Assembly (NCBI GenBank): GCA_029237695.1
Contig: CM055265.1
Span: 39,559,292-39,623,291 of the forward strand
DNA from: Conchocele bisecta
Lineage: Eukaryota; Mollusca; Bivalvia; Lucinida; Thyasiridae
Length of the DNA: 64,000 nucleotides
Reading direction: 5' to 3'
Position numbers and translations under genes: made by a program. Below, one piece after another: positions 53,579 to 63,891 of the stretch (its first letter is position 1; each line of letters starts with the position of its first letter). Under the pieces are notes generated by a model. It saw only the letters and a program-made list of their open reading frames with translations. It made no database searches and was not told the origin of the DNA.

Positions 53579-54842
53579 CGCCTCAACTAGAGATACGTGT
53601 AATACTTCACTGACTGAATAGCGAACAGAGTAGACTCTGGTCAGACTGCGCGGATGCACAGTCTGATCAGGCCTACACTGGTCGCTAACTGAATAATCCC
53701 AATTTTGTCGAAGCACGTCAAAAATTATCCATTTGCTCATAAAAAAAAACGTCATAAAGCATGTATCCCCAAATGGTAGTAGAACGCAACAGTACCGTTG
53801 GCCTGTGAATTACTCGTCAGGGCTTCGTTTATAAACGGTACGGCCTGTCAACTTCCATTTCGCTCAACCGAATTATTTGCACGCGCGTTCTGCAATCCAA
53901 TCAATGGATGGCCTTAGTTGGGCCATTATTATTTCAATTCATGTTTCATATCAACTTAGCTTGTGCCTGGTTTCGTTCAAAGTTGATAAAACGGTATTCG
54001 GCGAATGAAAGATATGTTTGCAGTCAACACACATCAGAAGACGGATCAAGAGATAGTGGGTACTGGCCGAGAAATGGGTCCTTACGACGTTTTGTGACCA
54101 GCGCAACACCAGATCATCCGCGCAGGCTGATCATGTTCAACAATAGTCTTCTCAATACCGTCAAACTGACATTAGTATATGTTATCTCTCTTGAGATAGC
54201 ATATTATGTCACGCAAATTTCTATGGGGGCAGCCATATTGTCGTGCTACGCCTAAATGGCGAGTACGACCAATACAATAGTGCCATGTGCCAACGTATCC
54301 TATGGCGTTTTGGTCTGTCTTGCTTTGTATGTAAAACGTATCCTATGGCGTTTTGGTCTGTCTTGCTTTGTATGTAAAACTCTACATATACTAGTCTCTA
54401 TAGTTTTCACAGTTTTGGGCTCAGTTTATCAGTTCAATTATGGAAAATACGAATCAAGACATTTCGTGCGTATGAATACAGCAGCTAATGTTTAGTTCTC
54501 ACAGTTATGTGGCAGTGACCAGTTAGCCGCCAGTTTCGTACAATTTTTTTCTCGGAGTTTCAAAAAGTAAGTTATTCTAGTGGAAACGTATGGATGGGAA
54601 TGGGTTTGCACAGTACATTTGCCTCAAAATGATGATTGAGAAAATATGCAACATGCAGGTTCGTCAAGTGATCAGTTTTTGGTGTAACATATTTCAGTAC
54701 TTTCAGTACTTTGATATATATGTGGCTTCGACTGGGTCTATAAGTGTTGCGACAAGTGTATATCCAAACCAGCATGTGCATCCGCGCAGTCTAATCAGAT
54801 CTTACACTTGTCTCCCAATTCCGTCAAACTGACATTGTATAC
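53579..54842. other. Family O fragments and unassigned sequence
   Basis: O-like pieces at 53620-53690, 54085-54175 and 54735-54840 (GTGTATATCCAAACCAGCAT, CCGTCAAACTGACATT). Frames at 53908-54495 span these pieces and a 43-bp duplication, so they are not accepted as genes. Confidence 0.4.
54294..54379. repeat. Exact 43-bp tandem duplication
   Basis: CGTATCCTATGGCGTTTTGG... unit twice without mismatch, so a recent event. Confidence 0.9.
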
Positions 54843-55152
54843 ATAGAGAATAGTAGGTTAGTGCCGTGAATGGGAAAAATATCTGGCAAGGCTCAAGAAT
54901 TTCTTTATTTCTCATCAGAAGTATATGTTGTGACCACTCATTTGAACCGTCTCGCCAAATGAGTGGTCACAACATATACTTTGGTTCAGAAATAAGGAAA
55001 ATCGATAGAGAATAGTAGATTAGTGCAGTGAATGGGAAAACATATCTGGCAAGGCTCAGGAAACGGGATGGGCGAGGCTCTGCCGAGCACATCCCGTTTC
55101 CGTGCCGCGCCAGATATTTGTTCCCATTCACGGCACTAACCTACTATTCTAT
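54843..55152. mobile_element. Composite two-hairpin element F/G, copy 2 (complete)
   Basis: Order: G end (AGAGAATAGTAGGTTAGTGC), F hairpin (GTTGTGACCACTCATTTGAA, slightly shortened apex), second G start, G hairpin, G end. Inverted relative to 1-296. Confidence 0.75.
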
Positions 55153-55270
55153 TTATCCCGTCAACACCTACAAATGGCTGTAAAATGCAAAAATAGTATT
55201 GACTGGATATCAAAAATGTTTCACGGCACCGTGTTTCACGGCACATACGCACTGTGTTGACGGGATAAAA
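55153..55270. repeat. TIR pair TTTATCCCGTCAACAC
   Basis: TTTATCCCGTCAACAC (55152-55167) and GTGTTGACGGGATAAA (55255-55270) enclose about 90 bp with a TTTCACGGCAC repeat. It abuts the F/G element. Confidence 0.6.
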
Positions 55271-55590
55271 TGTGGATGTGATTGGGGAAATGAGACCTAT
55301 GGGTTTTGCGACCGGCATATATCCAGATCAGCCTGTACATCCACACAGTATCTGCGCAGTCTAATCGGGTCCTACACTAGTCTCTCAATTCCGTCAAACT
55401 GACATTCTATATATATGTGGCCGTGACTATATATATATATAGAAATGCAGCCTATGCGTTTTGCGATCAGTGTACATGTATATCATGATCAGCTGTTCAT
55501 CCGCACAGTCTGAACAGGATCTGCACTGCTCGCCATTTCATCAATGAACTTCTGTTTTGCCAATAATTGATGTAGTTCGTACATGTTTAG
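55270..55590. mobile_element. Family O fragments
   Basis: GGATGTGATTGGGGAAATGA, CTATGGGTTTTGCGACCGGC, then a second start at 55420 (GTGGCCGTGACTATATA). Two degraded copies in tandem. Confidence 0.5.
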
Positions 55591-55917
55591 TGTGATGGAG
55601 TTATGTACTTGGGTTTTGGCAGCGATCTTGGATTTTAGCGGCCATTCTGTATGCAAATGGTCAATTCGATTTCATGTAAATTATAATTATTAGCTGTCAC
55701 GTTTTAAGTGCTTTTTCGATGTGTGAATGCGAGTTTGCATTATTCTTACTTGAATGGTCTCAAACCAGCACAGTTTTTAGCAGAAAATGTTGCTGTTAGG
55801 GGGTCCACTTATAGGGGCATGCACTCGTTAAACGAAGATTTACAGATTGTTATCATGCGGTAATAATATCTAGAGATGCATACCCTTCAATAAAATATAG
55901 ACCATTTGCCTGTTTTA

Positions 55918-55986
55918 CAGTGGAACATCTCTAAACCGAACACCCTGGGGACTTCACAGGGTGTCCGTTTTAGAGAGGTTACACTG
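55918..55986. mobile_element. Family B mini-palindrome, copy
   Basis: CAGTGGAACATCTCTAAACC and complement, core CCTGGGGACTTCACAGG, TA flanks. Confidence 0.75.
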
Positions 55987-56018
55987 TACATCATTGTAAA
56001 CACAAGACACTCGCACAG

Positions 56019-56157
56019 ATGTGGTTGTGGAGCCTTGAATGCGACACAAACATGCACTCCACGACCAGCGGTGTGGGTCCAAAAAGGCAACGATACGTGT
56101 GAAATACATACAAATAAAACGAACAGACATTTTAAAAAAATAGCGTAGTTAGCCAGG
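56019..56157 (+). other. Possible exon or UTR segment, plus strand
   Basis: After CTCGCACAG a frame reads CGCGALNATQTCTPRPAVW with three N-x-T sequons (NAT, NDT, NKT) and a stop at 56146. A strong donor CCAG/GTAAGTAAT follows at 56157. The donor after a stop would suit a UTR exon, while the frame alone would suit a terminal exon. Both cannot be right in a simple way. Confidence 0.2.
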
Positions 56158-56171
56158 TAAGTAATCACATT

Positions 56172-56231
56172 CACAGGCATTCGGCGTGTTTCGGCTTTGA
56201 TGAATGCCGAAACACGCCGAATGCCTGTGAT
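56172..56231. mobile_element. Family P, collapsed 60-bp palindrome
   Basis: CACAGGCATTCGGCGTGTTT and complement around GGCTTTGATGAATGCC. Only the two TIR tips of the 10763-11313 element remain. Confidence 0.8.
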
Positions 56232-56439
56232 CAGATCCCTACAATATGTTCATCTGATCAAAGATTACACTGTCAACTATTTCATCAGTGCTGCGATCCT
56301 TAAGAGCTGAACTGGACCATTTTTGTATTAGTGCTAATACAGTTCCCCAATACGGCGACAGAATAATGATACCCGATATCAGAGCCATGGTGGTGTGTCA
56401 CATGCAAAATGAAACTTTTTTATGGAAACTGTTTATGTT

Positions 56440-56800
56440 ATGATAATTCCAGCACAACAATATTTACACAATTCCCTAACATTTGATTGGCCCGTAGCAA
56501 GTCTCTGTCCAAAATTTGTATCCCAGTAAGCTCCCACGCCGAACTACTTTCCGTAACCGTGAGGCGCAGTTAAAATAATTATTAAGAAAACGGAAAATAA
56601 ACACATTTTCTTGATGAATTTATTTCAAATGCTGGAAGTATAAGGAATGAATGGCCTTTTTGTGGAATTTATCGGGATATAAACTTGGAAAAGTCGCGGG
56701 AATACTGGACGAGGCCTTCCGGCCTTCGTCCAGTATTCCCGCGACTTTTCCAAGTTTATACCCCGATAAATTCCACAAAAATGCCATTCATTCCTATAAC
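56440..56800. mobile_element. Family S element, copy 3 (inverted)
   Basis: Tail part inverted (CCGAACTACTTTCCGTAACC, CTCTGTCCAAAATTTGTATC), then the hairpin 56641-56800 (GGAATGAATGGCCTTTTTGT and complement). Confidence 0.7.
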
Positions 56801-56902
56801 AATTTCTTCAGCCATTATTCAAACGAGACGTCATAGCACATGCGTTTGCAACGGGAAATCGCTAGTTGGACCTACTGAGTGTTTAACCTGTGTAGCTCCA
56901 GT

Positions 56903-57142
56903 ATAACCCTTTCAACCCTAAAGAACTGGAATGGACTGTGATATGCTAATGTTCCGGCCAATCCAATGGTCACAAAATGATTTTCAGATTCGTCCATTTA
57001 TGAAAAGGGGGTGTTTTTGTTCTAAGAAATATGAAAATTACTTTCAAAAAGTGCAGATCCTGATGAGACTTCGAGCCGGCTCATCTGGATCTGCACTTTT
57101 TGCATAAACCGCTATAGCGGGATTTCGGGTTCAAAGGGTTAA
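56903..57142. mobile_element. Family H MITE, copy 4
   Basis: ATAACCCTTTCAACCCTAAA to TTTCGGGTTCAAAGGGTTAA. The left TTAA has mutated to ATAA. The hairpin loop is partly deleted. Confidence 0.75.
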
Positions 57143-57342
57143 CCCGCACTTTCATGTAGACTGATTCGGATCTAAGAGTTTTATTCGGTACATTGGGACC
57201 ATTGCCAAACGTGGTAGCGAAATACACGCGTTGTTCCAGATCAGACTGTGTGGAAGCGCAGGCCGATCTTGGACTCAACTGGTCGCTACCTACAATGGAA
57301 CTTCTCTAAACTACGGCTCAGAATGATCAAATGTCTGATTTA

Positions 57343-57411
57343 CAGCGAAACCTCTCTAAGCTGGACACCCTGGGGACCACCCAGTGTGTCCGGTTTAGAG
57401 AGGTTTCATTG
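57343..57411. mobile_element. Family B mini-palindrome, copy
   Basis: CAGCGAAACCTCTCTAAGCT and complement, TA flanks. A further left fragment is at 57292-57310. Confidence 0.75.
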
Positions 57412-58309
57412 TATTAAAGCTAAATGCCCACTCAGTAGGTACAACATGTTCTTTATTAGAATTAAATAAGTGTATAATTGTGCAACTATTCCACCATTTC
57501 TAACATTTACAAGTGCCCTCTATACAGATATAATCATTTGGTAATATCTATTTTACTGATAGTGACGCGCGGTGGTATCTGGCTATTTTCATATGGAAAT
57601 GAGGCATGATATTGTTTAGTTATTTATGCTAATTAAATGCGTCACCTGACAAAATAATATTATCGACAGATTATAAAGTATGATCATTGCACATCAACAA
57701 ATAAATACAGAGAACAAATAGTAATGTCCGTTAACATTTTAAGGAACACGGTTATCGACCTGATATCAGTGTGGACATTTACGTCTGATATAAAATGCAT
57801 TTTGTCAGTTTTAAGTTTTTTATTTCCATAACATAGTCATATACAAACAATAAATGAGTTACAAGCAGTTTAACAACATGAATGTATAGGTTACACTCCT
57901 TGTTTACAATCAACTATGAGTACATGTATTGTAAATAATTATAGATTATTGTTCATACATGGTTAGGTTGGATTTATTTAAGAATGTTATTTAGATGAGA
58001 GAATAGAGTTGAAAATGAGATATGGTGAAATAGGTTTAGTGAATAATAACTGAGCAACACATCACGATACAATACTATTACGGTATATGCTGTTATACCT
58101 AACTGTAATATGTGTATGTATAATCAGATGGTTCGTGTATCTCTAAATGAGTGTTAGTCTAATTGGATTACATTCCATTTTCGTTCATGAACTATGAGCT
58201 TATTTCTATTCATTGCAATTTCTTTTTCAATATTTTGTGTTGCCTTTAGGTAAGACATAAACTCTGGAAATTTAGGTTCCGTGTTTCGTAATTTACATGT
58301 ATATATAAA

Positions 58310-58800
58310 CTATTTTCCTAGTAGGATACAAAAGTTGAAAAACTTGTTGTCTTGCTCATATTGCCCGAAGCAAACAGTGTGCCAATCAAAATTACATACC
58401 ATATTATTATTGTCTAAAAAGGTATTCAGCTGTGACCAAAAATGTTGGCTTATAGTGCATTCCCAAAAAAGGTGATTATTTGTTTCTGGAGCCATGGCGC
58501 AGAAATCACACAAATTGGAGCTGACAATGTTACACTTAAGTAAATAATCGTTTGTAGCAACAATTCTCATCAAAAATTTGTACTGAAAATTCCTAAGTTT
58601 AGAACTTATAGTGTTTGTAAAATGATTTGTGTAGACTATCTTCCAATTTATATTTTTATCCGCGAATTCGTCATCCCATTTTGTCTTGGCTTTATGCACA
58701 ACCGGTTTCTGTTGATTAAGAAACATGTTATATAGCTTCTTATTACATTTGGTCGTGGTTTTTATTTGTTCTATTAATAGTATCTTTGTATTAATCGTGT
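58310..58800 (-). pseudogene. LINE ORF2 C-terminal part
   Basis: Minus strand. From NTINTKILLIEQIKTTTK through TKWDDEFADKNINWKIVY to CDFCAMAPETNNHLFWEC. The last is a C-x2-C...H-x4-C module (zf-RVT type) typical of L1-like LINE C-termini. A different frame from the upstream part, so it could not be translated together with it. Confidence 0.75.
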
Positions 58801-59797
58801 TTATTCTTTCATTTTTAACTCATCATTTAACTTATTATTATAATCATTTGGCAAAAAATTAATATCAGAATCTATACATTCTTTTTTCTTATATAGTTTT
58901 TCATAATAATGTTTTTCTTCTAGTAGAATTTGTTCCTTGTCTGTAATAAGTTTTCCATTTACAGTTAGCTGTGAAATAATTTTTCTTTCAAATTTTCTTT
59001 TTTCAAGCGCCGCAAAAAAATTATTATTCTTTTCTCCAGCCTCCACCCAATTTAATTTCGATCGAAAAATAATACTTTCTGCTCGTCTTTTGTAAATTTC
59101 TTCTAGACGGCTTTTACAATTATTTAATTCATTGATTGCTTCAGGTGTTTGAATATTGTCATTACTTAATAGATCAATTTGCTGCTGTAATTTATTTTCG
59201 TCTGTTTTATCTTTTCTAATATGTTTTGTAGTATATTTGATAGTTTCATTTCTGATTGTTCCTTTAATTAACTCCCATAAAGTGTTAGGGTTTGCTTCAT
59301 GGTTAATGTTGGCAATTTCCGCTATATTGTTTTTAATAATTGTTTTATAATCATTTTCGAAAATAATTGAATTATTCAATTTAAAATATCCTGGGCCTCT
59401 AGGCTGATCATTGATATTTATCATGATTTGTACCAATGAATGATCTGTTTTTAAACTACATTTTATTTCACTTTTAGAAACAGTATTCACCAAATTGTCC
59501 GATAGTAAAAAATAATCTAGTCTACATAGGATAGGTGGTCTAGAATTAGAATGCCATGTATATTTTTTTTTTGGTTCCGTGTTTTTGCCTCCATATATCA
59601 GTAAAATCATATTTTTCTATAATATTTAACATAATTTCTCTGTTCTGTTTGTTTGTACTTTGTAACCCACCTCTTTTATCCAAATCAAAGTTTAGGACAA
59701 CATTGAAATCACCACCTATAATAATTCGTGAATTTTCATTTTCAGAAATAAAATCTTCTATTTTTTTAAAAAATGTTTTATCTTCGATATTTGGCCC
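58801..59797 (-). pseudogene. LINE ORF2 N-terminal part: endonuclease end and linker
   Basis: Minus strand. Starts mid-domain, then NSRIIIGGDFNVVLNFD contains the APE-endonuclease GGDFN motif. A run of ten A (59563-59572 on the plus strand, T) shifts the frame. Then KKKYTWHSNSRPPILCRLDY and KTDHSLVQIMI carry the R-L-D-Y and D-H motifs. A charged coiled linker follows (KSRLEEIYKRRAE, KLNWVEAGEKNNNFFAALEK), ending ELKMKE where RT should begin. Confidence 0.75.
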
Positions 59798-59878
59798 AAA
59801 TGCATTTTGTACCTACTGAGTGGGCATGTACCTTTAACATTTACTGCAGAATGACTGCTATTTTCAAGAGAAGAATGT

Positions 59879-60196
59879 GTATCAGCATGTATGCTTGTTT
59901 TTTAGTTCTGTACAATTTGTTTTGTAAATGTTTATTAAACTAACCTGTGCTTTCAACAATGATCAACAAGGCTAGCAACGTAACACTATATACACATTAT
60001 ATGACGTTAAACATTATTTTAGGGATTTTATAGAAGATTTTGTTTTGCTATTTGCTGACAATGTTTAACGTCATATAATATGTATATAGTGTTACGTTGC
60101 TAGCCTTGTTGATCATTGTTGAAAGCACAGGTTAGTTTAATCAACATTTACAAAACAAATTGTACAGAACTAAAAAACAAGCATAACTGCTGATAC
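59879..60196. mobile_element. Long near-perfect hairpin, about 140 bp per arm
   Basis: GTATCAGCATGTATGCTTGT and TTCAACAATGATCAACAAGG in the left arm are repeated inverted to the right. The loop of about 40 bp is ACATTATTTTAGGGATTTTA-like. Single copy in the window, low divergence between arms. Non-coding. Confidence 0.8.
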
Positions 60197-60753
60197 ATAT
60201 ATATGTATATATACATGTATATACAAATCTGCCGACAGGGGAACAGTTTTGGCATGAGCTTCGGCGAAAATCGGACTCTCCGTCTACTTGCGCGACCTAT
60301 ACGACAAGTTTTCATCCAAATCGTCGTTTATATCCTGTTACGTAATAGTTTCCAATATTGATCCATCGTTTCAGCAATTTATGTCAATTCACAGAAATTA
60401 TCCTTTACTGAATCCCCCAAAGTATTTAATACGTCTCTGCCATTGTCTACCGTCTGTCGCACAATCGGTTTATCCAATTCGCTCAATCTTTCTGGATCAA
60501 CGCTGTCTGTTGCTGACAAACACATGTAAACTCGTCAGTGAGCTCAGTATGTCTCAATTATTGGCTACATATAGCGGTTGAAACATTTTTTGTAAAATAG
60601 TTGTGTTTAAGATGTAACTATAGCTAAGAAATTCAGGTTATATGACATTTGCGACCAGAGTAGACTCAGGTCAGTCTACACATTCGCCCAGTCTGACCAT
60701 GTTCTGCACTATTCGCCATTCAGTCGGTAAACTATCTTAGCTCAGCATAGATC
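60197..60753. other. Unassigned segment with one 97-codon frame
   Basis: A plus-strand frame 60288-60581 is open (LYDKFSSKSSFISCYVIV start) but has no recognisable domain and no splice or promoter support. 60660-60720 is an O-like fragment (CCATTCAGTCGGTAAAC). Confidence 0.25.
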
Positions 60754-60890
60754 GGGGGCCGTTTCACTAAACTTCGCACGACTAAAATGTTCGTAAGTGC
60801 AAAATTATGATAGTCTGTAAATTTCAAATTAACAATATTTTCTTTTAAACAATTGATGGATTCACATTTATTGAGCATAGGCTGCATATA
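60754..60890. mobile_element. Family A MITE, copy 14, truncated
   Basis: Left arm to GAGCATAGGCTGCATAT, then unrelated sequence. Confidence 0.75.
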
Positions 60891-61057
60891 CTAGAAGATC
60901 AGAATCTAGACAGACCACAGTTGAACGACCTATCAACTCGTAATGCCATTTGGCACGTCTTTGAGAGGACGACAGGATACTTTGCTACAGATAACCGGAC
61001 TAGCAACTGTCAAAGACAGCGAAATTAACAATGCCTCTTGCAAGATATCAGACATGT

Positions 61058-61340
61058 ACGGAAGCCCATTAGGGCCACTTCACTTTTTTCTTATTTCCAT
61101 TTATTCAGGATCTTTTCTTGAATTTTCAAGTTCCTTTCTTGAATTTTCGAGATCTTTTCTTAGCTTGAAAATTCAAGAAAAGATATTGAAAATTCATGAA
61201 AAGATCTTGAAAATTCAAGGAAAGATCTCGAAAATTCAAGAAAGTATGTTGAAAATTCAAGAAAAGATCTTGAAAATTCAAGAAAAGATCTTGAATAAAT
61301 GGAAATAAAAAAAAGTGAAATGGCCCTAATGGGCTTCCGT
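61058..61340. mobile_element. Fold-back element with a different 21-bp unit
   Basis: Ends ACGGAAGCCCATTAGGGCCA and GGCCCTAATGGGCTTCCGT, then ACTTTTTTCTTATTTCCATT and complement. The array unit is GAAAATTCAAGAAAAGATCTT, about nine copies. The first two and a half are inverted, with the flip at about 61160. Same plan and very similar tips as the GGAACGAATT elements, but an unrelated array. Confidence 0.8.
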
Positions 61341-61689
61341 AGACATGGCATGGTATTCACCAAACTTTACTCATTCAACTGTAAATTAAAATATGCATGC
61401 CAAAGCGACGAAGATGATCTTTTACATCACTAGACTAGACTTTAATAATAAGTGCAAACGTGGTGTTCATTGACGTTTTAAATGGCAAGGCATTTTTTTT
61501 ATTTCATGAATGTAAGGGAATATGAATGTAAATTGAATATGAATCTTGGTATGAGATATTACTATGTGTTTATCTCAGTGAAACAGAATACAAAACTCTC
61601 TTAATCCAGATAACTGCAGCTTGAAAACGTAGCTATCTCAGACAAACAGAATGTCACTCCTGCCGCCTTGTGAATAGGAGGAAATGCAA

Positions 61690-62075
61690 TAGTTAGTTTA
61701 GCTTGCAATAGTTATTTGAGTCTATGTAGATTTGGGGTTCCAGGAACGCCAAATCTACATAAACTCAAATAATTAATGCTAGCTCTAAATAACTAAAGCA
61801 AGCGTTAACTATTTAGTGATAGCGTTACATATTTATAGCTAGCATTACTTATTTGAGTTTATGTAGATTTTGCGTTCCTGGAACGCCAAATCTACATTAA
61901 CTCAAATAACTATTGCAAGCTCTAAATACATAGAGGTATCATTAAATATTTAGAGGTAGCTCCAAATGATTTACAGAGCTCTTCAAATTATTTGGAGCTA
62001 GCTCTAAATATTTAATGCAAGCACTTAGAGCTAGCATTAATTATTTGCGTTTATGTACATTTGGCATTCCTTAGA
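61690..62075. repeat. Array of palindromic modules
   Basis: ATGTAGATTTGGGGTTCCAG with its complement (61716-61772), again at 61850-61907 and half at 62040-62070. They are separated by variants of AGCTAGCTCTAAATA / TATTTAGAGCTAGC. Possibly another fold-back relative, but terminal ACGGA modules were not seen. Confidence 0.65.
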
Positions 62076-62182
62076 ATTAAAGCATGTAATATGTGGCAGT
62101 GGCTGCAACAAGATGAATTGCCATTGTTATGCGTGCATCGGCTATATGCGTCATAATTCAGATATCCTCTTCATACGTGAGA

Positions 62183-62401
62183 CATGCGATGTGATTTTGT
62201 ACTTAAGGACATGTGCGATTTTTCATGACAAATAATTACTGACACTCTTTTTGCAAATGACGTCGAAAGTTGACGAAATTTTAATTGACGAAAATTTCGT
62301 CAATTTTAGATGTAATTTACGGAAAATATCGTATATTTTTTTAATATTTTTCATGAGATATCGCACCTGGTCTGAGGTACAAAATCACATGGTGTTTTTA
62401 T
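62183..62401. mobile_element. Family I TIR element
   Basis: GAGACATGCGATGTGATTTT and CAAAATCACATGGTGT ends. The centre is a hairpin TTGACGAAATTTTAATTGAC-like. Confidence 0.65.
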
Positions 62402-62405
62402 ATCT

Positions 62406-62687
62406 GTAGCCGATTTCACCACAGTTGCTAAGCATACTTATCTAGCTAAGTGTACTTTGAGGGTGTAATCATTTATTTTCCCCCGAAATGCATTATTTCA
62501 TATAGAACTAACGACTGCATATATTTGATGATTAAAAGTACGCAAACTTTTTATACTAAATGGCTGTGATAATGCAATACATTCGGTATAATAAAAATTA
62601 ATAAATTTATCCTTAAATTTAAAATTTCTCCCTCAAAGTGTACTTAGCAAGGTAAGTATACTTTGCAATTTTGGTTAAATAGGCTAC
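62406..62687. mobile_element. Family C MITE, copy 10
   Basis: Both TIRs. One arm of the stem is deleted (TTTTTATACTAAATGGCTGTG). Confidence 0.8.
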
Positions 62688-62693
62688 TGAGCT

Positions 62694-62980
62694 GTAGCCT
62701 ATTTCATCAACATTGCAAATTATACTTTCCTAGCAAAGTATACTTTGAGGGAGCAATCATTTATTTTTCCTGAAATGCGTTATTTCATATAGAACTAACA
62801 AATGCATATATTTCATGATTAAAAGTATGCAGAATTATTATACTGAATTTATTACATTATCACAGCCAAATTGGCTGTGATAATGTAATAAATTCAGTAT
62901 AATAAAAATTGAATAAATTTATCATAAAATTGAAAATTTCTCCCTCAAAGTATACTTTGCAATGTTGATGAAATGGCTAC
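62694..62980. mobile_element. Family C MITE, copy 11
   Basis: Complete, immediately next to copy 10 in the same orientation. Confidence 0.85.
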
Positions 62981-62989
62981 AGAGATCAG

Positions 62990-63140
62990 TATCATGTCGG
63001 TGAATTTAACACTTAGACAGTTCAGTGAGCAAGCCTCGCAAAACAACCGCCACAATCAAGTTAACCAATTACATTCGGAATACACCTTTACGGATAAGAC
63101 ATTTTTAAAATATTCTAACTTTATTGTTGTTGTTTCTCAA
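62990..63140 (+). other. Short open frame, unassigned
   Basis: MSVNLTLRQFSEQASQNNRH on the plus strand, about 50 codons between a C and an F element. No splice or domain support. Confidence 0.15.
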
Positions 63141-63146
63141 AGAAAG

Positions 63147-63222
63147 GATATGTTGTGACCACTCATTTGAACCGTCTCGACGAGACGGTTCAAATGGTGG
63201 TCACGACATATACGTCTAATCA
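63147..63222. mobile_element. Family F hairpin, solo copy
   Basis: TATGTTGTGACCACTCATTT and complement around CGTCTCGACGAGACG. Confidence 0.7.
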
Positions 63223-63300
63223 CATATAAACAAAATATTTAGAATTTCCTCGAACAAAATGGCGTATCCTGCGCATGAAATGTGTTAAACGAGGTTTCGG

Positions 63301-63891
63301 CATGCATAGCAATACGTAGCATACAGACGGAGTCTATTGCAATGCATGGGCGGATTCAGAGGGGGGCGGACCCGGCGCACCCCCCCCCCCCTAAAATTCG
63401 CCGAGTAAAGATTTTTTACAAGTTACAAGGCACGTTTCATGCCAAGTGCCATGTTTTCCATGCATTTTTCGGTCGCTTTCTTATTGTTTCAAAATTTAAA
63501 CGTTTTCAATCAAAAATCATGTCTAAACATACTGTGACAGTGTCAATACTTTTGCTCCAAAATGCGCCAGAACGCAGGAAATGCGATGTAGATTTGCAAA
63601 ATTTTCCGGGTGTGAATGCCCCCGGACCCCCCTAGCGCTATCTCGACTATTTTGCAATACTTGACTATATTATCGAACGAGCTTAGCTCGTTCGATAATA
63701 TAGTCAAGTATTGCAAAATAGTTACGCCCCGCCCCCTAACCCGAAATCCTGGATCCGCGCCTGCAATATACAGACACTGCCTGCATAGCAATACGTAGCA
63801 TACAGACGGAGTGTATTGCAATGTACAGACACTGCCTGCATAGCAATACGTAGCATACAGACGGAGTGTATTGCAATGTACAGACACTGCC
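63301..63891. repeat. 55-bp tandem repeat, split by family R
   Basis: Units TGCATAGCAATACGTAGCAT + ACAGACGGAGTGTATTGC + AATGTACAGACACTGCC at 63782-63836 and 63837-63891. A partial unit sits at 63301-63347, before the R insertion. Confidence 0.75.
63348..63761. mobile_element. Family R element, copy 2, with inner palindrome
   Basis: Ends GGGCGGATTCAGAGG and GGATCCGCGCC. It has a C-rich run (63379-63392). Palindrome 63646-63721 (ATTTTGCAATACTTGACTAT and complement around GAGCTTAGCTC) replaces one end of copy 1's layout. Confidence 0.65.

Larger units (their letters stand above)
57806..59797 (-). mobile_element. L1-like LINE copy lacking the reverse transcriptase (LINE 2)
   Basis: Flanked by the exact 13-bp duplication AAATGCATTTTGT (57793-57805 and 59798-59810). 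On the minus strand the order is the end of an endonuclease domain, a linker, an abrupt switch near 58800, a C-terminal region and an AT-rich 3' segment. The whole RT domain is missing. Tail and duplication indicate it arrived by target-primed reverse transcription using another copy's enzymes. Confidence 0.75.
57414..59837. mobile_element. Family D TTAA element, copy 7, split by a LINE
   Basis: The left D part runs from TTAA 57414 to ATATAAAATGCATTTTGT and the right part from AAATGCATTTTGTACCTACT to TTAA 59834. The two parts overlap in a 13-bp direct repeat and otherwise join into a D copy that already carried an internal deletion. Confidence 0.7.

Noticed and set aside
53908..54495. Two adjacent plus-strand frames (115 and 79 codons)
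   Set aside because: Made of family O fragments and a 43-bp tandem duplication. No domain.
60288..60581. 97-codon plus-strand frame
   Set aside because: No recognisable domain, no repeat support and no splice context. Length is within chance for this composition. Described as unassigned only.
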